Positions 31,891 to 44,680 are shown, counted from the stretch's first letter. The stretch is 64,000 nucleotides of DNA from Schistosoma haematobium (GCF_000699445.3 NC_067197.1:10050152-10114151); one strand, 5' to 3'. Notes: a model not told the origin generated them from the sequence alone. Numbers and translations: made by a program.

Positions 31891-32829
31891 CATCTGCTTA
31901 GAATATGATCCAGTATTCTTTATAGTTTCTAAATTTGTCTAACACATTCGTTGATATTTACACTATCGTTAGCTTTACTGATCAGACATGATAATTTTTG
32001 TGATTTTCTTTATTGAAATTCTATAATCAATAAATCAACAATGTTTACATTAGAATATGATTGTCAATGATCTCTCATTGTTAGCCATTAAAATTGGCAA
32101 CTAATAATTTTCAGCATAATGTTTTACAAAAAAATTAGTTTTGAATAATCAAACAGTTACTAGTTGGATATTAGAAAGTAGAAGGGAGTATACTTAACTA
32201 AACATTATTTTTTTATTACTCTATCTAATAGAATTTCTATGAAGTTGATTCTAAGTGTAGTGCGAAAAGATATAGAAAATTATTTTGTTAACAACTTGAA
32301 AAACTATTTTTTTTTGTGTAGAGTATTGAAAAAGAACAAATCCCACCCCACGTCCACCGAAAAAACAACTAATTTTCTTCTTTTTTTTAAATTCTATGTT
32401 ACTACTTGACTAGAACCGTATTCCCTTGATAGTGTTGAATAACAACTTAAGAAAATATAAAATAATGTGAAAACATTTTGTGAAAAACATGTAAATACAC
32501 TTGAATTCGTGGATTTTACATAAGATGTTAAAATGAATTAAATTAATGTTGTTCTTTTTTTGGCGGGGGGGGTACTATATTTTGACAAATGGACATTGTT
32601 AAAATTGTTTGGAGGCTTACTATAAACATTGTACACAGTTATGAAATAAAAGAATAAGCTTGTTGTTAAACTAAGTACATTGTTTATTTTATTATCAAAA
32701 AGTATTTGAACTATATTGTTGTTAAGAATTAGAAGTGAATTTAGTTCATTTAGTTGTAGATAAGAGTATATCTTATGTGAATTTCCTCGATCTAGACATT
32801 TTTCACTAGTGCTTTATAAGATAAGATGG

Positions 32830-33005
32830 TCTTTCAAAGGAGAAGAGGAAAATGAAAGAACACATTACTCTGAGAAACGGAGATAAACATGAGAAGAATG
32901 AACAACAGTTGAGTAGAATTAGAAAGGAAGGCTCAGAGGAGAGTGTGTTGGCGAATGCTGGTCGGCGACCTATGCTCCACTGAAGGTATCAGGCGTAAGT
33001 AAGTA
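32830..33005 (+). mobile_element. RTE 3' remnant
   Basis: The plus strand carries AAAGGAGAAGAGGAAAATG, GAACAACAGTTGAGTAG, ATGCTGGTCGGCGACC and the tail GGCGTAAGTAAG. This is the last ~170 bp of the family. Confidence 0.8.
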
Positions 33006-33262
33006 TTCGATCAAATTTAGACGAAAGTTCTTATTTATTTCATACTAAAAAGACAAAGGAAAATTTCATATTAATTCTGTTGTGAATACACTAATAAAAG
33101 TTTATTCATCCCAATTTTTTAGCGAATATTGTTTTCACCAAATTAGAATATATTCAGTTTACTATTCTATTTACATAAAAAGGTTCAACTGAAATTTCCA
33201 CCTTATACTCAAATCTTGATAGGTTACTCCAGTTAGGACAAAATTTCACTCCAAGTTTAATT
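33006..33262. other. A+T-rich non-coding stretch
   Basis: Nothing recognised. Confidence 0.4.
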
Positions 33263-33488
33263 TTTTTGATTGAGATCATGAATCAATTGGTATTAGATTT
33301 TCATTGAAAACTTAGAAGCACTGGACAGTCGTTTCGTTCTATTATTGAACTCCTCATTAGTGAGCATACATCCCCTCACACTGCTGAAGACCGTCCAGTG
33401 CTTCCAGGTTTTCAATGTTGGTCTCACATCAATCGATTCATGAATTCAGTCAAAAAACTTAACAATCTCCACAACCCCATACTGATTT
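33263..33488. mobile_element. tRNA-like/hammerhead repeat, head-in inverted pair
   Basis: A minus-strand 3' half (33263-33372; GCACTGGACAGTCGTTTCG on the plus strand) is joined near 33375 to a plus-strand 3' half (ACACTGCTGAAGACCGTCC and tail to CCATACTGAT). Both tails face outward and neither arm holds an A/B-box half. The plus arm lacks stem II. Confidence 0.8.
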
Positions 33489-34305
33489 ATGTCTAATATT
33501 GGAAAAGTTAAATTCAAAAACATTCATGTTATTTATAAGATTTTAAAATGTTCACCAAGAAATAAAAAGAAACTTTTAATATTCGTTTTCTAGAGCTGAA
33601 AACTGAAATCTCTAAAGACTATCGTTAATGAATCTGTAATTCACTACTATGTATATTCTATGTTGATAAAGAAGTAAATGGTGATATGTATACAAATGTT
33701 TATAATAGACATTTAAGTAATACACTGAAGATTAAAACAAATAGTAATCTCATACATTTATCGATACACAGATTAAAGACGGGAAACATTTAAACTTAAA
33801 AGGAATAAAAGGAATTCCCTTAATAGTGAAATATTAGAAAAAAAAATAATCACCAAGGCTACATAAATTTTACAATATTTCTATTTACAGTATTGCTTAG
33901 GAATATAAAATATGTAATCTATCCCTAATACATAATAAGTTTTCGTAATTGTACATTGGATAAAGATATATTTTTTAGGGTCTGGAATATATGATTCAGT
34001 GTTTAAAGTATACCTAAAAGACATTATTTGATAACATTAATTAGATGGAGGTAGACTATAATTTGCTATCCTTCTATGTATCATTTCGGTAGACACTAGT
34101 TTGTACATGAATAATTAGACTAACAATTCTCTCTTCTTATTTAAAAAAAAGTATTCAATCAGCACAAGGTTATTAGTGTAGCATATATGCTTTAATGGGT
34201 GGTTTTGACTGAACAAAAATAGTTACTTTTCAGATGTTTTATGTTCTTAATATTATGATTTTAATAGTGTATCAAATTGAAATAGAAATTATTAATTTAT
34301 TATGA
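33489..34305. other. A+T-rich non-coding stretch
   Basis: Nothing recognised. Confidence 0.4.
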
Positions 34306-34519
34306 TAGTTGAGATCATGGATCAGTTGAAGCTAGACCACCTTGTGAAACCTGGAAACAGTGGAGGGCCGCTTCGTCCTATTTTTGGACTCCTCAACAGT
34401 GTGTATTTATGATCTCGCCTCACGAGGTTCGAGCCCAGGACGTATCTGTCTCGCGCACGAACGTTTAACCTCTAAACCACTGATCCGGCTGGCATCCAAC
34501 GGTGTTATTGTCTAACTTC
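34306..34519 (-). mobile_element. tRNA-like/hammerhead repeat, left arm of an inverted pair
   Basis: Minus-strand copy with tail at the left, decayed hammerhead (CACTGTTGAGGAGTCC and GACGAAGCGG on the minus strand), B-box- and A-box-like blocks, and GGCATCCAACGGTG. It ends in the leader at the junction. Confidence 0.8.
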
Positions 34520-34860
34520 CAGGAGTTCTAGTGAGAAGCATTGATCAGTGGAAATCAACCGAGTCTGTTGTGAGATAGTAACTTACTACAGACAATGGAG
34601 GATGGTGGCTCAATTTCGTGGATTGGTTGAAGTAAGACATTAACACCGTTGGATGCCGGCCAGCTCAGTGGTTTGGAGATTAAGCGTTCGCACACGAGAC
34701 CGATAGGTCCTTGAGTCGAATCTCATGAAGCGGGACCGTGGATGCGCACTGCTGGAACGAAACGGTCGTCTCGTGCTTCCAAGTTTTCTACGGTGGTCCA
34801 GCTTCAATCGGCTCATGATCTCAACCATTAAATTACTATAATATCCACAAAAAACCCCTT
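34520..34860 (+). mobile_element. tRNA-like/hammerhead repeat, right arm of an inverted pair
   Basis: Starts within the head (GGAGTTCTAGTGAGAAGC), with complete leader, A-box-like GCTCAGTGGTTTGGAG, B-box-like GAGTCGAATCTCATG and tail. In the hammerhead the core CTGAGGA and stem II are reduced to CACTGCTGGAACGAAACGG, a precise loss of stem II. Confidence 0.8.
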
Positions 34861-37017
34861 TTTAATTTAATATAATCCATTTAGGATTAACATTTCATTA
34901 AACTCGGCATGAAAATTTTGCCTAATTATGATTATGATGACAGAAAAGGATTTTATTCAGGTCATTGAAGACATCATGAAATTTTTACTATGGAACAGAT
35001 GTTAATCCATATGTTCAAAGTCACCTCTTTTATAATTTATATGTTACTAAATTCAATTCATATTAGGATAATTATAACAACTGTTTATGATATTTTGATA
35101 TTCATAATATGCGTATAGAAAAATAAACTAAAAAAATAATGTGTTTGATAGTAATCAGTAGGTGGCCTTGAACCTAGTCCCCATTCTAATTAGCAATATT
35201 CAGTATAGTAATTTTTTTGTGTAACAGAAAACATTATTTTTCCCTAAAACTAACTCACATAACCACTTAAGTTAAAAAAAACTAGGTCCATTAACTATTG
35301 TACATGTAACATAACGATGACAACAGGTAATCATCAAAATGACGTTCTTTATCAAATGTCAAATAAAGATATCCACCGAATAAAATTAGTGCCTAAAAAG
35401 AATAATAAATAAAAACAGACCCCTGACAGAGATCATTTAATATAACAGTAGTCATGAATATGTGATGAATGTGTGTGAAATCATTTGATATAATTTTTTA
35501 TTGTGATCTCTTTTTCTGGATTGAAGTCACCTTTGCAGTTTACAAAATAGGTATCATTTTCATTTCCATCATCCATTAAGGGAATAAAATATTATTTACC
35601 AATGGAACTATGATAAAGTTAGTTGAACGATAAAGCAAAAAAATAGTCATTTAGCTCAGAATAGTAACACTTAAACAGTGAAATTTCATCTAATGGATTG
35701 GATCCATGTAAGCTATTTTTATCAGTATATTCTTTAAATAAGCTTCCAGTATACGACAACTGGATTCAAATCTTGGTTAAGAGATTTTGATTTTTTTTAA
35801 AATGATGAAACAAGTTTTTATATTTGTAGCTATCAATAAACTTCACTAATCAATGTAAAGGTTTTAATAAACAGAAGTTAACCTTTTCTCTACAGCTAAA
35901 GAAAAACACACAGACATCTAATAAATAATCTCGTTTCATCAAAATCCCTGCCGGATTATGACTCTGAAATTCCTCATCTCTTAGAAACTGAGTAGTGTAT
36001 TCATAACAAAATATATATAGAACCCATAATTTAATAATACCACAAAATAGTACAGGAAGCCAACTGGATTAACGTGTCTATGAACGCATCTTCACAAACA
36101 TTGTTAATATGTTATAGTCATTGCTAAACGTAATCAAACTTAATAAATATGAATTACATCTTATAGTCCAGTTCATAGATTTAAAATTGTTTGTTAACGT
36201 TGGGGTGGTCTGCAACGATTGTATACTTAGACCAGCTTTTGGATCAAAAATAAAAACAACTCTATATCATGTGTGTACAAGAATGTTGAATTAAGGATTA
36301 CACAATACATGAGAGTGTGGATTATGTAAGAGGCAAATATAGTATAACTACAAACTAAGTTTTCCAAATATATATTAATGATTTAATAAAGGGAATCAGT
36401 TAGATCTAAGTTGCGAAAATAGAGAAAAAAAAAGGCAATTTTGTAATTTCATAGCTATTGACGTAATGGGTGGATGGACCTATTTATTTAGGATCCGATT
36501 CGTTCGTTTTTTTTTTTTTTGAATTTTTACTAGACTCACTTCCATCATTTAAATGATTCTAAGCCAGGCTGCAATTGAAAGATTATTGCTACCATCATGG
36601 ATTTTTGTAAATGATTGATCCTTTTTTGTCATATATCTGTCTGTTCAATGATTTTATTTGTGATTTACAAGTGAGATTAACGTTGACATTTTTCCATTTC
36701 TATATCACAACTGTATACCTTGTTTAATCCACTTAAAAGTGGATGATTCAAAAACCATTATAATCTCATGAGCTTATCTGAATTACTTGCAAATTTCTTC
36801 TGCGTACTATAACTAATTCGAAGTAAAACGAAATGAGAAAATATGATGCATTTGTATTGTATTTAGATTTTAACAAGTATTTAGTAAAATTCTTATTTAT
36901 TTTTATAGTTTAACAATCCGTTATTTCCATATAATTCATTGATTAAAAATCAGCTGATAATTTGTGTGCTATAAAGTATTTGGCCGAAAAATTGGTTATT
37001 CATATATGTGAATAGGA
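34861..37017. other. A+T-rich non-coding stretch
   Basis: The longest featureless block (about 2.1 kb). I found no exon with coding character, no tRNA and no family repeat. A poly-T run is near 36510. Confidence 0.45.
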
Positions 37018-37460
37018 ATTTGTGGAGATTGTAGTAATATTAATCCTTGAATTCGTGAGTCGATCTAAGCTAGACCACCATTGAAAACCTGGAATCACTG
37101 TAGGACCGATTCTTCCCAGTGTGGGACTTCTCAGCAGCATGCATCCACGATGTCGATCGTGGGACTCGAACCCAACACCGTCGGTCTCGCGCGTGAACGC
37201 TTAACCTCTAAATCAATGAGCCGACATCCAACGGTGTTAATGCATAGCTTCAGTCGATCCATGATCTTCTGCAACCCTTCATCCATTGTCTGAAGTGGAT
37301 AACTGCCTCACACTGGACACCGATTTGATTTCGCTGGTCACGGTTTCTCATTAGAACTCCGGGAGTCACGTCGTGAAGCTAGTCACTAGTGAGCACATAA
37401 TTATTATTGTTAGAATGGGGATTTTTGAAGATTTCAGTAAGATCATGGATCGATTGGAGT
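37018..37460 (-). mobile_element. tRNA-like/hammerhead repeat, long form with tail-to-head junction
   Basis: Reading the minus strand from right to left: tail fragment of one unit (37385-37460, containing GATCATGGATCGATTGG), head (TCACTAGTGAGCAC; CATTAGAACTCCGGGAG), leader, A-box-like GAGCCGACATCCAACGG context, B-box-like block, hammerhead and tail. Intervening ~50 bp near 37265-37330 look rearranged. Hammerhead core positions are altered (GAAA replaced by GAAGAATCGG-like text). Open frames here are shadows. Confidence 0.75.
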
Positions 37461-37701
37461 TATATATCTGGTATTTGGTACTTTTCTTACAAAATCAAGT
37501 GAGTTGTAATTTTGAACATTATATGTTAACCATGGATAGTTTTACCCAAGGTTCAGAGGAGTTCAAAAAATATCCAGCGACAGAGTTGTTGATTTTGTAA
37601 TCAACGTCGTGTATGACCTGAAAAATGCCAAATTGTTTTATCTTTTTATTCTCTGGTTTTATTAAACTTGACTTTTTCTTGTAAAATATTTTTTAATATC
37701 C

Positions 37702-37912
37702 GAAGGGGTTTTGTGGATATTATAGTATTTTAAATGGTTGAGATCATGAGTCAATTAAATCTAGACCACCATGGAAAACCTGGAAGCACTGGACTGCCGC
37801 CTCTCGTACTGCTGAGGAGTCCCAGGATAAAACGAAACGGCCGCCCAACGCTTCCAGGTTTTCCATGGTGGTCTAGCTTCAATTGATTCATGATCTCAAC
37901 CATCGCAATCTT
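37702..37912. mobile_element. tRNA-like/hammerhead repeat, head-in inverted pair
   Basis: The minus-strand tail (AAGGGGTTTTGTGGATATT to GGAAGCACTGGACTGCCG) meets a plus-strand hammerhead half at about 37803 (GTACTGCTGAGGAGTCCC; AACGAAACGGCCGCCC) with its own tail. The pair could fold into a long hairpin through the two tails. Confidence 0.8.
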
Positions 37913-39029
37913 TTTTATTACTCCAAGCGTTCACATTGCTGTTTTATATGTTCCTTTATTAATCAAATTGATTGTTGTAATTAATGTGCTACTATTTTTC
38001 TTTAGTTTGAGAACTACTCATCAATGACATGTGTCATCGGATTTTGTATTATTTATAATAATTAACGTTGTGTAACAACTGTTGAATGAGACATATTATA
38101 AATTATAATAAGAAGATTAGAAATATAGTATCCAAGTAAAAGGTATCAATGGATGATGTCTGTTTTTTATTAAATCTATTGATATAAATGGTGGGACATC
38201 AGCATTAATTTTTGTAGGAAAATCTTTGTGATCATTTGACCACATTGTAAGATGATGAAGTGTATCGCAGTAATATTCAATGAAAAAAGTAACGCATAGC
38301 CAGAAAATATTGTTGTTAACTATATTCAGGACAAAAAGTTTAACGAAGTCTCCTAGGGAATCGAAGAGATCTCATTCTGTCACAGCTTAACAGGATTTCT
38401 AGAATACAAACTTAGAATGGTGTGACTGGACAACTGTATAAACTCCCTACCTGAGAATCAACTAGATTATGATAATGATACAGCCTATACCAACACGTTC
38501 CTGTACATTTTGACGATTACTTCTGTAAATTCTTCTTTTATGTCTTCTGTCTTTTAATTTTTAACTTCGGTTTCTACACTTCCAATTGCCACAGTCGTGT
38601 AACTTATTGGCTGTAATCGAGTACCAGACATAACAATATTTGACTTGTAATCTTATTTCAAAATGCTTATGAAGCCAAATGAATTTTGCTAATGAAAGGT
38701 TGATTTATAGGAAATAAAAATAGGAAGTAACCACACACTATACTGATTTATTAAGTAATTGGATGATTTAGTAAGCACTAATAAAAGGAATAGAATTTAA
38801 CTGGAATCGAATGATGACAAGTTAAAATAAAATTTCAATCTACAGATCATCACCAAATAAAGTAAAACAAATGAAAAGTGAAACGTCCGATATTTGGTTA
38901 TAAAAATCGCTAAAGTCTAGCTGTTATAGATATTTTATTTGAGCATAAATGTTTACAAATGTTACATTGTTTTTAAGTCAATTTGAATAGATGAGACCCA
39001 TCCAAAATTCACAGACCAGCCAATATAAG
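37913..39029. other. A+T-rich non-coding stretch
   Basis: Nothing recognised. Confidence 0.4.
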
Positions 39030-39290
39030 CTAAGATCGATGGTGGCTAGCTGTGGAATCCATCACAAGCGTTTCGTCCTATTTGAGACTCGACAGTTGGA
39101 CGTACTTGTATCGGAGTTGGTGTTCATCCCGGGACTCGAACTCGCTTCAAACACCATTGCGCTATCCACTTAACTACTGCGTACTGACAGTCACTTGCTT
39201 GTGCAATGGAGTGAAGTTTGAATTCATTTGGTATTTTTTAGTCGCATCTTCCCATTGATGTTTAAGACCGTAACTGATCAGTATCTTGCT
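39030..39290 (-). mobile_element. Sm-alpha-type retroposon
   Basis: The minus strand reads head (TTCCCATTGATG as reverse complement), CCATTGCACAAGCAAGTG, A-box-like and B-box-like segments (GAGTTCGAGTCCC), then the hammerhead ACTGTCGAGTCTC and GGACGAAACGCTTG. A6 is U and the cleavage site is lost, so it should be inactive. The two plus-strand open frames over it are shadows. Confidence 0.8.
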
Positions 39291-39949
39291 GAAAATTTTG
39301 AAGATTTACTATGATTATCTATCCATATATTTAACGGACCAATGAACCTTAAAAAAAACAGACAATTAAAGTAAATAAATATAACTTAAGAAACTCACTT
39401 TAAATATTCTGATTTCCCTTGAGAATTCAACTGAGAATCAGATAATAATGTTCAATTCTGTTTATCAAACCTACAGGATAACGTAAGGATATTCATTTCC
39501 ATATAGTTACGTAATAACCGTTTTGGAGATAGTGAAGAAAAAACATCCAAACACAAGCAAAACTATGTAATCGCTACACACAGATTTTAAACATTTTATG
39601 CCCAGATAGCTCGTCTGTGCGTTATTAGATAAACAAGGCAAAACGTACGCGAGAAAGTACGTTTTTATTATTAATCCTGCAAAAAAAACTAACGACAGAG
39701 AACAGTTACATACCATTTAACTGATTATGGGGAAAGTGAAACAGTTTAGGGGTATAGCTACTTTTATTATTCATTTACTTAGGATGAAGTACGAATGTAA
39801 GCATAATGTCTAGTAAAGTTTTCACTAAACATAATGTCTTTAGTGAAAAATTTTGTCTACTAACACACAACTGTTAAGATTTTGAGCATTTTGAAGGATA
39901 ATTTTCATCATTATTTATACAGTTTCGTTAAAATAATTTAAAATTGAAA
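39291..39949. other. A+T-rich non-coding stretch
   Basis: Nothing recognised. Confidence 0.4.
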
Positions 39950-40443
39950 GCCCCCAAATGCCCTGGTACGGCCGAGAGTGGGAAGAGTCAGCTCTCCCTT
40001 TCCAAATGCTCTTTCCTACTCACTGCCTCCTCACACCACGAGTGTTATATACGAACTTGAGAGCGCGAAAAGCGAATATCCAGAGCTTTAACCGGGTTGG
40101 TGGACACGGAGAGTCCACCTAGAGGAGTTGCGAGACTCTGATTACAAACCAACGGTGCACATGGGCCCCAGTAACCTGAAGGGACAAATGGCGTATGAAC
40201 CAATTGTTGGCCACCAGCTACCATGCGACTGCATCTCCTTACAATGCTCCACTGCCTTATGGATCAGACCTTTAGGTCGAGGGCTCGAGGTGTGGCTCCC
40301 TAATGAAAGCACCTGGTTCGGTTTGGACACACGGGCAGTATCACAGCCCTCACACAAATCGAATGATTTGTTTGGCGCATATCTGTTTGGTGCCTTCTTA
40401 TTCTAATGTTTATGTGTTTAAATAAATAAATAAATAAATAAAA
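39950..40443 (+). mobile_element. SINE-like ~500-bp repeat, full-length copy
   Basis: Starts GCCCCCAAATGCCCTGGTA and ends in a clean AAAT-type tail (TAAATAAATAAATAAATAA type). It has all blocks: GGACACGGAGAGTCCACC, GACTGCATCTCCTTAC, GACCTTTAGGTCGAGGG and TGGCGCATATCTG. The first and last blocks contain short self-complementary stretches, suggesting a folded RNA. Frames on both strands are shadows. Confidence 0.8.
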
Positions 40444-40770
40444 TAATGCAATTATTTCACTGAAGTACAATTTATTCTCCGTTATCTATATAACCTTGGC
40501 ACAATCAATCAGTGTAAATACATTACATAAACAAACAGTATATCTAAAAATAAGGTAACCAAAGAAAGGTCAATTTTGAAGGTTATCAATACATTTACCT
40601 GTTGGGAATATTTATTCATTAGCAAACATGATGCATATATAACAATAAATTATTTAAACTGTGAAAAATTATAAAGTCAAAATGTTAAGCATTCTCACTT
40701 GATAATATCGATTTATTGTTTGGTTGCTAGGTAACATTTCTTATCAATTAGTTGTGTTTTTGTAAAATTC

Positions 40771-40949
40771 AGGTCCTGGGTTCGAATCTCCCGGGGGGTG
40801 GGATCGTGGATGCTCACTGCTGAGGAGTCCCATACTAAAAGGAAACGGCCGTTCAGTGCGCTTCCAGGTTTTCCATGGTGGTCTAGCCTCAATCGACTCA
40901 TGATTTCAACTATTGAAACCACTAAAATCTCCACAAAACCCCTTCTGTT
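40771..40949 (+). mobile_element. tRNA-like/hammerhead repeat
   Basis: Starts at AGGTCCTGGGTTCGAATC (B-box half). The hammerhead CACTGCTGAGGAGTCCC is intact on its 5' side, but the 3' side of stem II is AAAAG and the GAAA block is shifted (AAAGGAAACGGCC). The tail is complete. Confidence 0.8.
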
Positions 40950-41334
40950 AACTTCAGCTGTCATCGGATATCGATCAAACTAATCTCGTAAAAAATTGTG
41001 TACATTTGAGTTAAAAGGTATGAGGAAATGTAAATCAGAAGAATTCACTGAGATGCTAGTAATCATAACCAGCAAAAATACTTCGTAATATCTTAATCAA
41101 TGAATTAAATTTAGCCATACATTTTAGATCCATATAGAAATATGGTATGATGTCAAAATGTTTAGAGACTAAATGGTTGGTTTATGACAGCTCATACAAT
41201 GAATACTTCTATAGAAATGCAGCTATTTCTTAGAAATATCTGCTGAAGAAACTGTTATTTTGATAATAAATCTCTGAAGTAAAGCAACATATGAAAAATA
41301 CTATATATCAAACTTAGTAGATACAATCAAACTC
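40950..41334. other. A+T-rich non-coding stretch
   Basis: Nothing recognised. Confidence 0.4.
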
Positions 41335-41600
41335 CACCTGGAGCACCTCTAGTGCTACTGCCTGTCCCAACCAGGGACAAATGAGGAGGGTTGGGCATGG
41401 GGTTAGAGACCCCATCCCTTAGAAAACCAACTCGCTAGAAAAACGCTAACTAGAAAAACATTACACTGAGAAATGAGGAGAATGAACAACAACTGGATAG
41501 AACTAGAAAAAAAAGCCCATGACAGAATGGGTTGGAGAATGCTGGTTGGTGGCCTATGCATGATTGGGAGTAACAAAAGCAAGTAATTAATTAAGTAAGT
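41335..41600 (+). mobile_element. RTE with large internal deletion
   Basis: The 5' part of the element (AGGAGGGTTGGGCATGGGG; GACCCCATCCCTTAG) is joined near 41460 to its last ~140 bp (GAATGAACAACAACTGG; GTTGGAGAATGCTGG) and tail (AATTAAGTAAGTAAGTAAG). Almost all coding sequence is absent; the ends alone are present, so it could be a non-autonomous derivative. Confidence 0.75.
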
Positions 41601-41980
41601 AAGTAAGATACGATCATTCGGTGAATTCTCTGTTCAGCGATTTTGGAGAAAATTTGTCATATCGCACGAAAACATTAAAATTTTGTTTCGAAATTTCTGG
41701 TTTTCAAGTTAACCTTTACTAATTTCCAACATGCATTAATAAATATTTTATATGGCACAATTCATAACCTTCATTATTTGAAGAATAATTTGGATTCTGT
41801 GGTTTGAAGTGATACATAAGTAATTTTTTTCTGTATAAATAAAAGTTAACTTCATACTTGCATCGTTTTTAAACTGTTTTTTCTTTAAACATTCCCACTG
41901 CATAGAGAATGAAAAGCATTTTGATTGACAGTCGAGAATTATCACTAATCTTTTTTCTTATCAAATGTAAGGCTCATATT
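41601..41980. other. A+T-rich non-coding stretch
   Basis: Nothing recognised. Confidence 0.4.
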
Positions 41981-42085
41981 AAGATGGTGGAGAAGATTTG
42001 TAGCTCAGGTGAATGATTTTGCTAGAGTTTCGTTTTCTGACCAAACCATCCAGCTCAGAGAATAAAACTCCATCAAAAGTTAGAT
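41981..42085. repeat. GCTC-type repeat, inverted 3' bodies
   Basis: A minus-strand 3' body (GATGGTGGAGAAGATTTG; TTTCGTTTTCTGA) is followed directly by a plus-strand piece (CCAAACCATCCAGCTCAG; AATAAAACTCCATC). The ribozyme core is missing at the junction. This is again a head-in inverted arrangement. Confidence 0.65.
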
Positions 42086-42944
42086 TCATATGATCCTTTG
42101 AAATGTCCCGATTTTTTAGTTTGTGTTTCAGACAAATGAGTTTTTTTTCTAATTTAATGAAAATGTAGGTGAAACTACTAAAATCACTTGGGAATCTGAT
42201 TGTCTAGAATTCACAGAAAACTTAATTTATGAAATTTTCTAGTGTATGAACAAGAAGGAAAAAACAACAACTGAATTTGTTTGGGTTGAAAATGTATGCA
42301 GTTGTAAAAATCATAGAATAAATGCTGCGTATTGAATGGAAACCAACAAATTGAATATTCAGATTAACTAAGATGATGAATAAAACGTTGTAAGTTACTT
42401 TTCAATACAATCTGTATCTAATTAGAAAATTACTTCATGTGTAGTCTAAAGGCGAAACTCTTTTGGGTGGGGGATCTGAAAGTTATGGATTCAGTTACCT
42501 GTTGAGCTATGGATGTGCATGGCTGATGAATTCAATACTTGGAGGAAACAATTGCTCGGTACTTGTTTGTTTTTATTGAATGTGTAACTCAAAGTGATTC
42601 ATGGTTCAAATGGTGTCTAATAATCTTCATAAATACCCATATTGATAAACATTTCATAAATGGGAAAATATTTGTACTCATTCTACAGCTCATTGTATGA
42701 CGTTACAGTTTCATTGATTTGTTTTTGTTAAACAAAGTAGTTTTATGAACATCTCTGAGTGTGTTCAGGCATATTTTCCTACAGAGCGTTGTTTATGAAA
42801 TTTAAAATGGAATAATCCTTTCAATTTGTATAATATGAAATAAACAAAATGACATGGAATAATTTTATCTCGCTGTGCTAATGTGGTATAACAAACTGAA
42901 CTGATACCCTTGTGTTGAGTTTATTAGAAAATCTGCCTTATTTA
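42086..42944. other. A+T-rich non-coding stretch
   Basis: Nothing recognised. Confidence 0.4.
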
Positions 42945-42972
42945 CTTACTTTCTTGCTTGCTTGCTTTCTTG

Positions 42973-43025
<53 letters not shown>

Positions 43026-43480
43026 GCCTGGTACCTCTCATGAAGGAGCATAGGCTTCTCACCAGCACTCTCTGTCCAACCCTGTCCTGGGTAATCCTTC
43101 CCAGTACTTTCCAGTTGCTATTGATCCTTTTCATGTCTGCTTCTAATTTTCGATGTAGTGTGTTCTTTAGCCTTCCTCTTGTCCGTTTCCCTACACAATT
43201 CCAACTTAGTGCATGCCTCGTGATGCAGTGTGATGATTTCCTCAATGTGTGTCCTATACACTTCCAACATCGTTTTCTAATTTCCCCCTCAGTTGGAAGT
43301 TGGTTTGTTCTCTCCCACAGTAGGTTGTTGTTGATGGTATCTGACTAACGAACATTGAGTATCTTACGTAGACAATTGTTTACAAATACTTGTACCTCTT
43401 TGATGATGGTTGTGGTATCTCTCCAAGTTTCAACTCCATACACAGACAAGCTGTCTAGTACACTAATATTTAAGATACTG
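42945..43480 (-). mobile_element. RTE 3' remnant with long (CTTA)n tail
   Basis: The plus strand begins with about a dozen CTTA units (42970-43024), the reverse complement of the element's 3' tail, extended. The minus-strand sequence then encodes [30 protein letters not shown] and upstream TYC/ERTNQ blocks, with frame breaks. It is 5'-truncated near 43470. Confidence 0.85.
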
Positions 43481-43550
43481 TTCATGGATTGGTATTTTAA
43501 AACTGTCTATACTTAAATTCTCGGATTTCTTGTAAGAAACTGTGACCAAT

Positions 43551-44100
43551 GTGTTTAACCCACGTCGAGTGTGAGGCAGTACCCACCGGAGACAATGTAA
43601 GGTGGTCGCACAGTATCGTGGATTAGTTGAAGTTCGACATAAACACCATCAGAGGCTAGCTCAGTGGTCTAGAGTTTAAGTGTTCACGCTCATTACCTGA
43701 GTTCCTGGGTCAGAATCCAGTGTGTAGGTTTGTGGATGTCAAGGAGTCCCATACTAGTGCAGAGAACGAGAACACCATTAGGGACAACTGAATATTTTGT
43801 TAGAATCTGAGAACTAAGCAGTAAATACCTAATTTGCAAAATGTCAATCAATTGTCTCAGATTTCATTGTTCTTTCGTTTCCACATCAATCATTCTCTAT
43901 TCTCTTTCTCTTTTCTTTGATCTTCTTAACCTTCTGCCCCTAAGTATTTCACTTTCGATTGATAATACATACTACTTATATCTATCGACATCCGTAACAC
44001 ACACCACACTAGGACTGTACAGTGCTTTCAGGTTTTCAGTAAATTGTCTAACATTGATCAGTTCATGTTCATAACAATCTCCACAACCCTATACTGAAAA
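43551..44100 (+). mobile_element. tRNA-like/hammerhead repeat split by an LTR insertion
   Basis: The left part runs to the 5' side of the hammerhead (GTCAAGGAGTCCCATACTAG at 43738-43757). The right part resumes at 44009 (CTAGGACTGTACAGTGC) and runs to the variant tail ending CCCTATACTG. A solo-LTR-like element with 4-bp duplication CTAG interrupts it inside the stem II loop. Confidence 0.8.
43758..44008 (+). mobile_element. Solo-LTR-like element, 251 bp, TSD CTAG
   Basis: Starts TGCAGAGAACGAGAACACC and ends ACACACACCACA, with CTAG at 43754-43757 and 44009-44012. The interior shares CTCAGATTTCATTGTTC with the 12.1-kb copy. The nested position proves insertion after the host repeat. Confidence 0.75.
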
Positions 44101-44680
44101 CATATATAATGTATTGAGTACTTTTGCGACAGCAGGCAAATAATGAATAGTAAGCATCATATGTATTTATTCATCAAAAGTGCAATAAATTATTCATATC
44201 TATGGCAAAAAAAGAACAATGCTAGGTTGTCATATATTACAAAAATATTTATTTCCCATTTAATGGAATATAAATGAGGTATTTTTACTAAAAAATACTT
44301 GCCAAAGCAACAAATTATATTTACATATTATATGAACTAATCATAATTCCATCTAAATTCCCCAAGATTCATTAGTTAACTATTTTATTGGCATCCATTG
44401 GGAATGAATGCATATACATACATTTGGTTAAAAATAACACATATTTTTGTCCTTAAGTGTATTCTGCTACAAGAATTTGTTCTCCTCACCCCACCCCCCC
44501 GCAAAGAAAAATAATTGTCCATATACCGGAAACGAACGAAATACGATGAGTCATTCAGATAAATAAATGACGATAACATACCGGCATAATTAAAAGGTCA
44601 AATACAAAAAACTGTACAAATTTCACGTGATTCGTAAAATGACATTGTTTATTTCTTTCATTTTTGTTTTGTTCATTTGA
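44101..44680. other. A+T-rich non-coding stretch
   Basis: Nothing recognised; a C run at about 44490-44501. Confidence 0.4.

Noticed and set aside
42970..43024. Independent (CTTA)n microsatellite
   Set aside because: It is the expanded 3' tail of the RTE copy beside it, as in the other copies.
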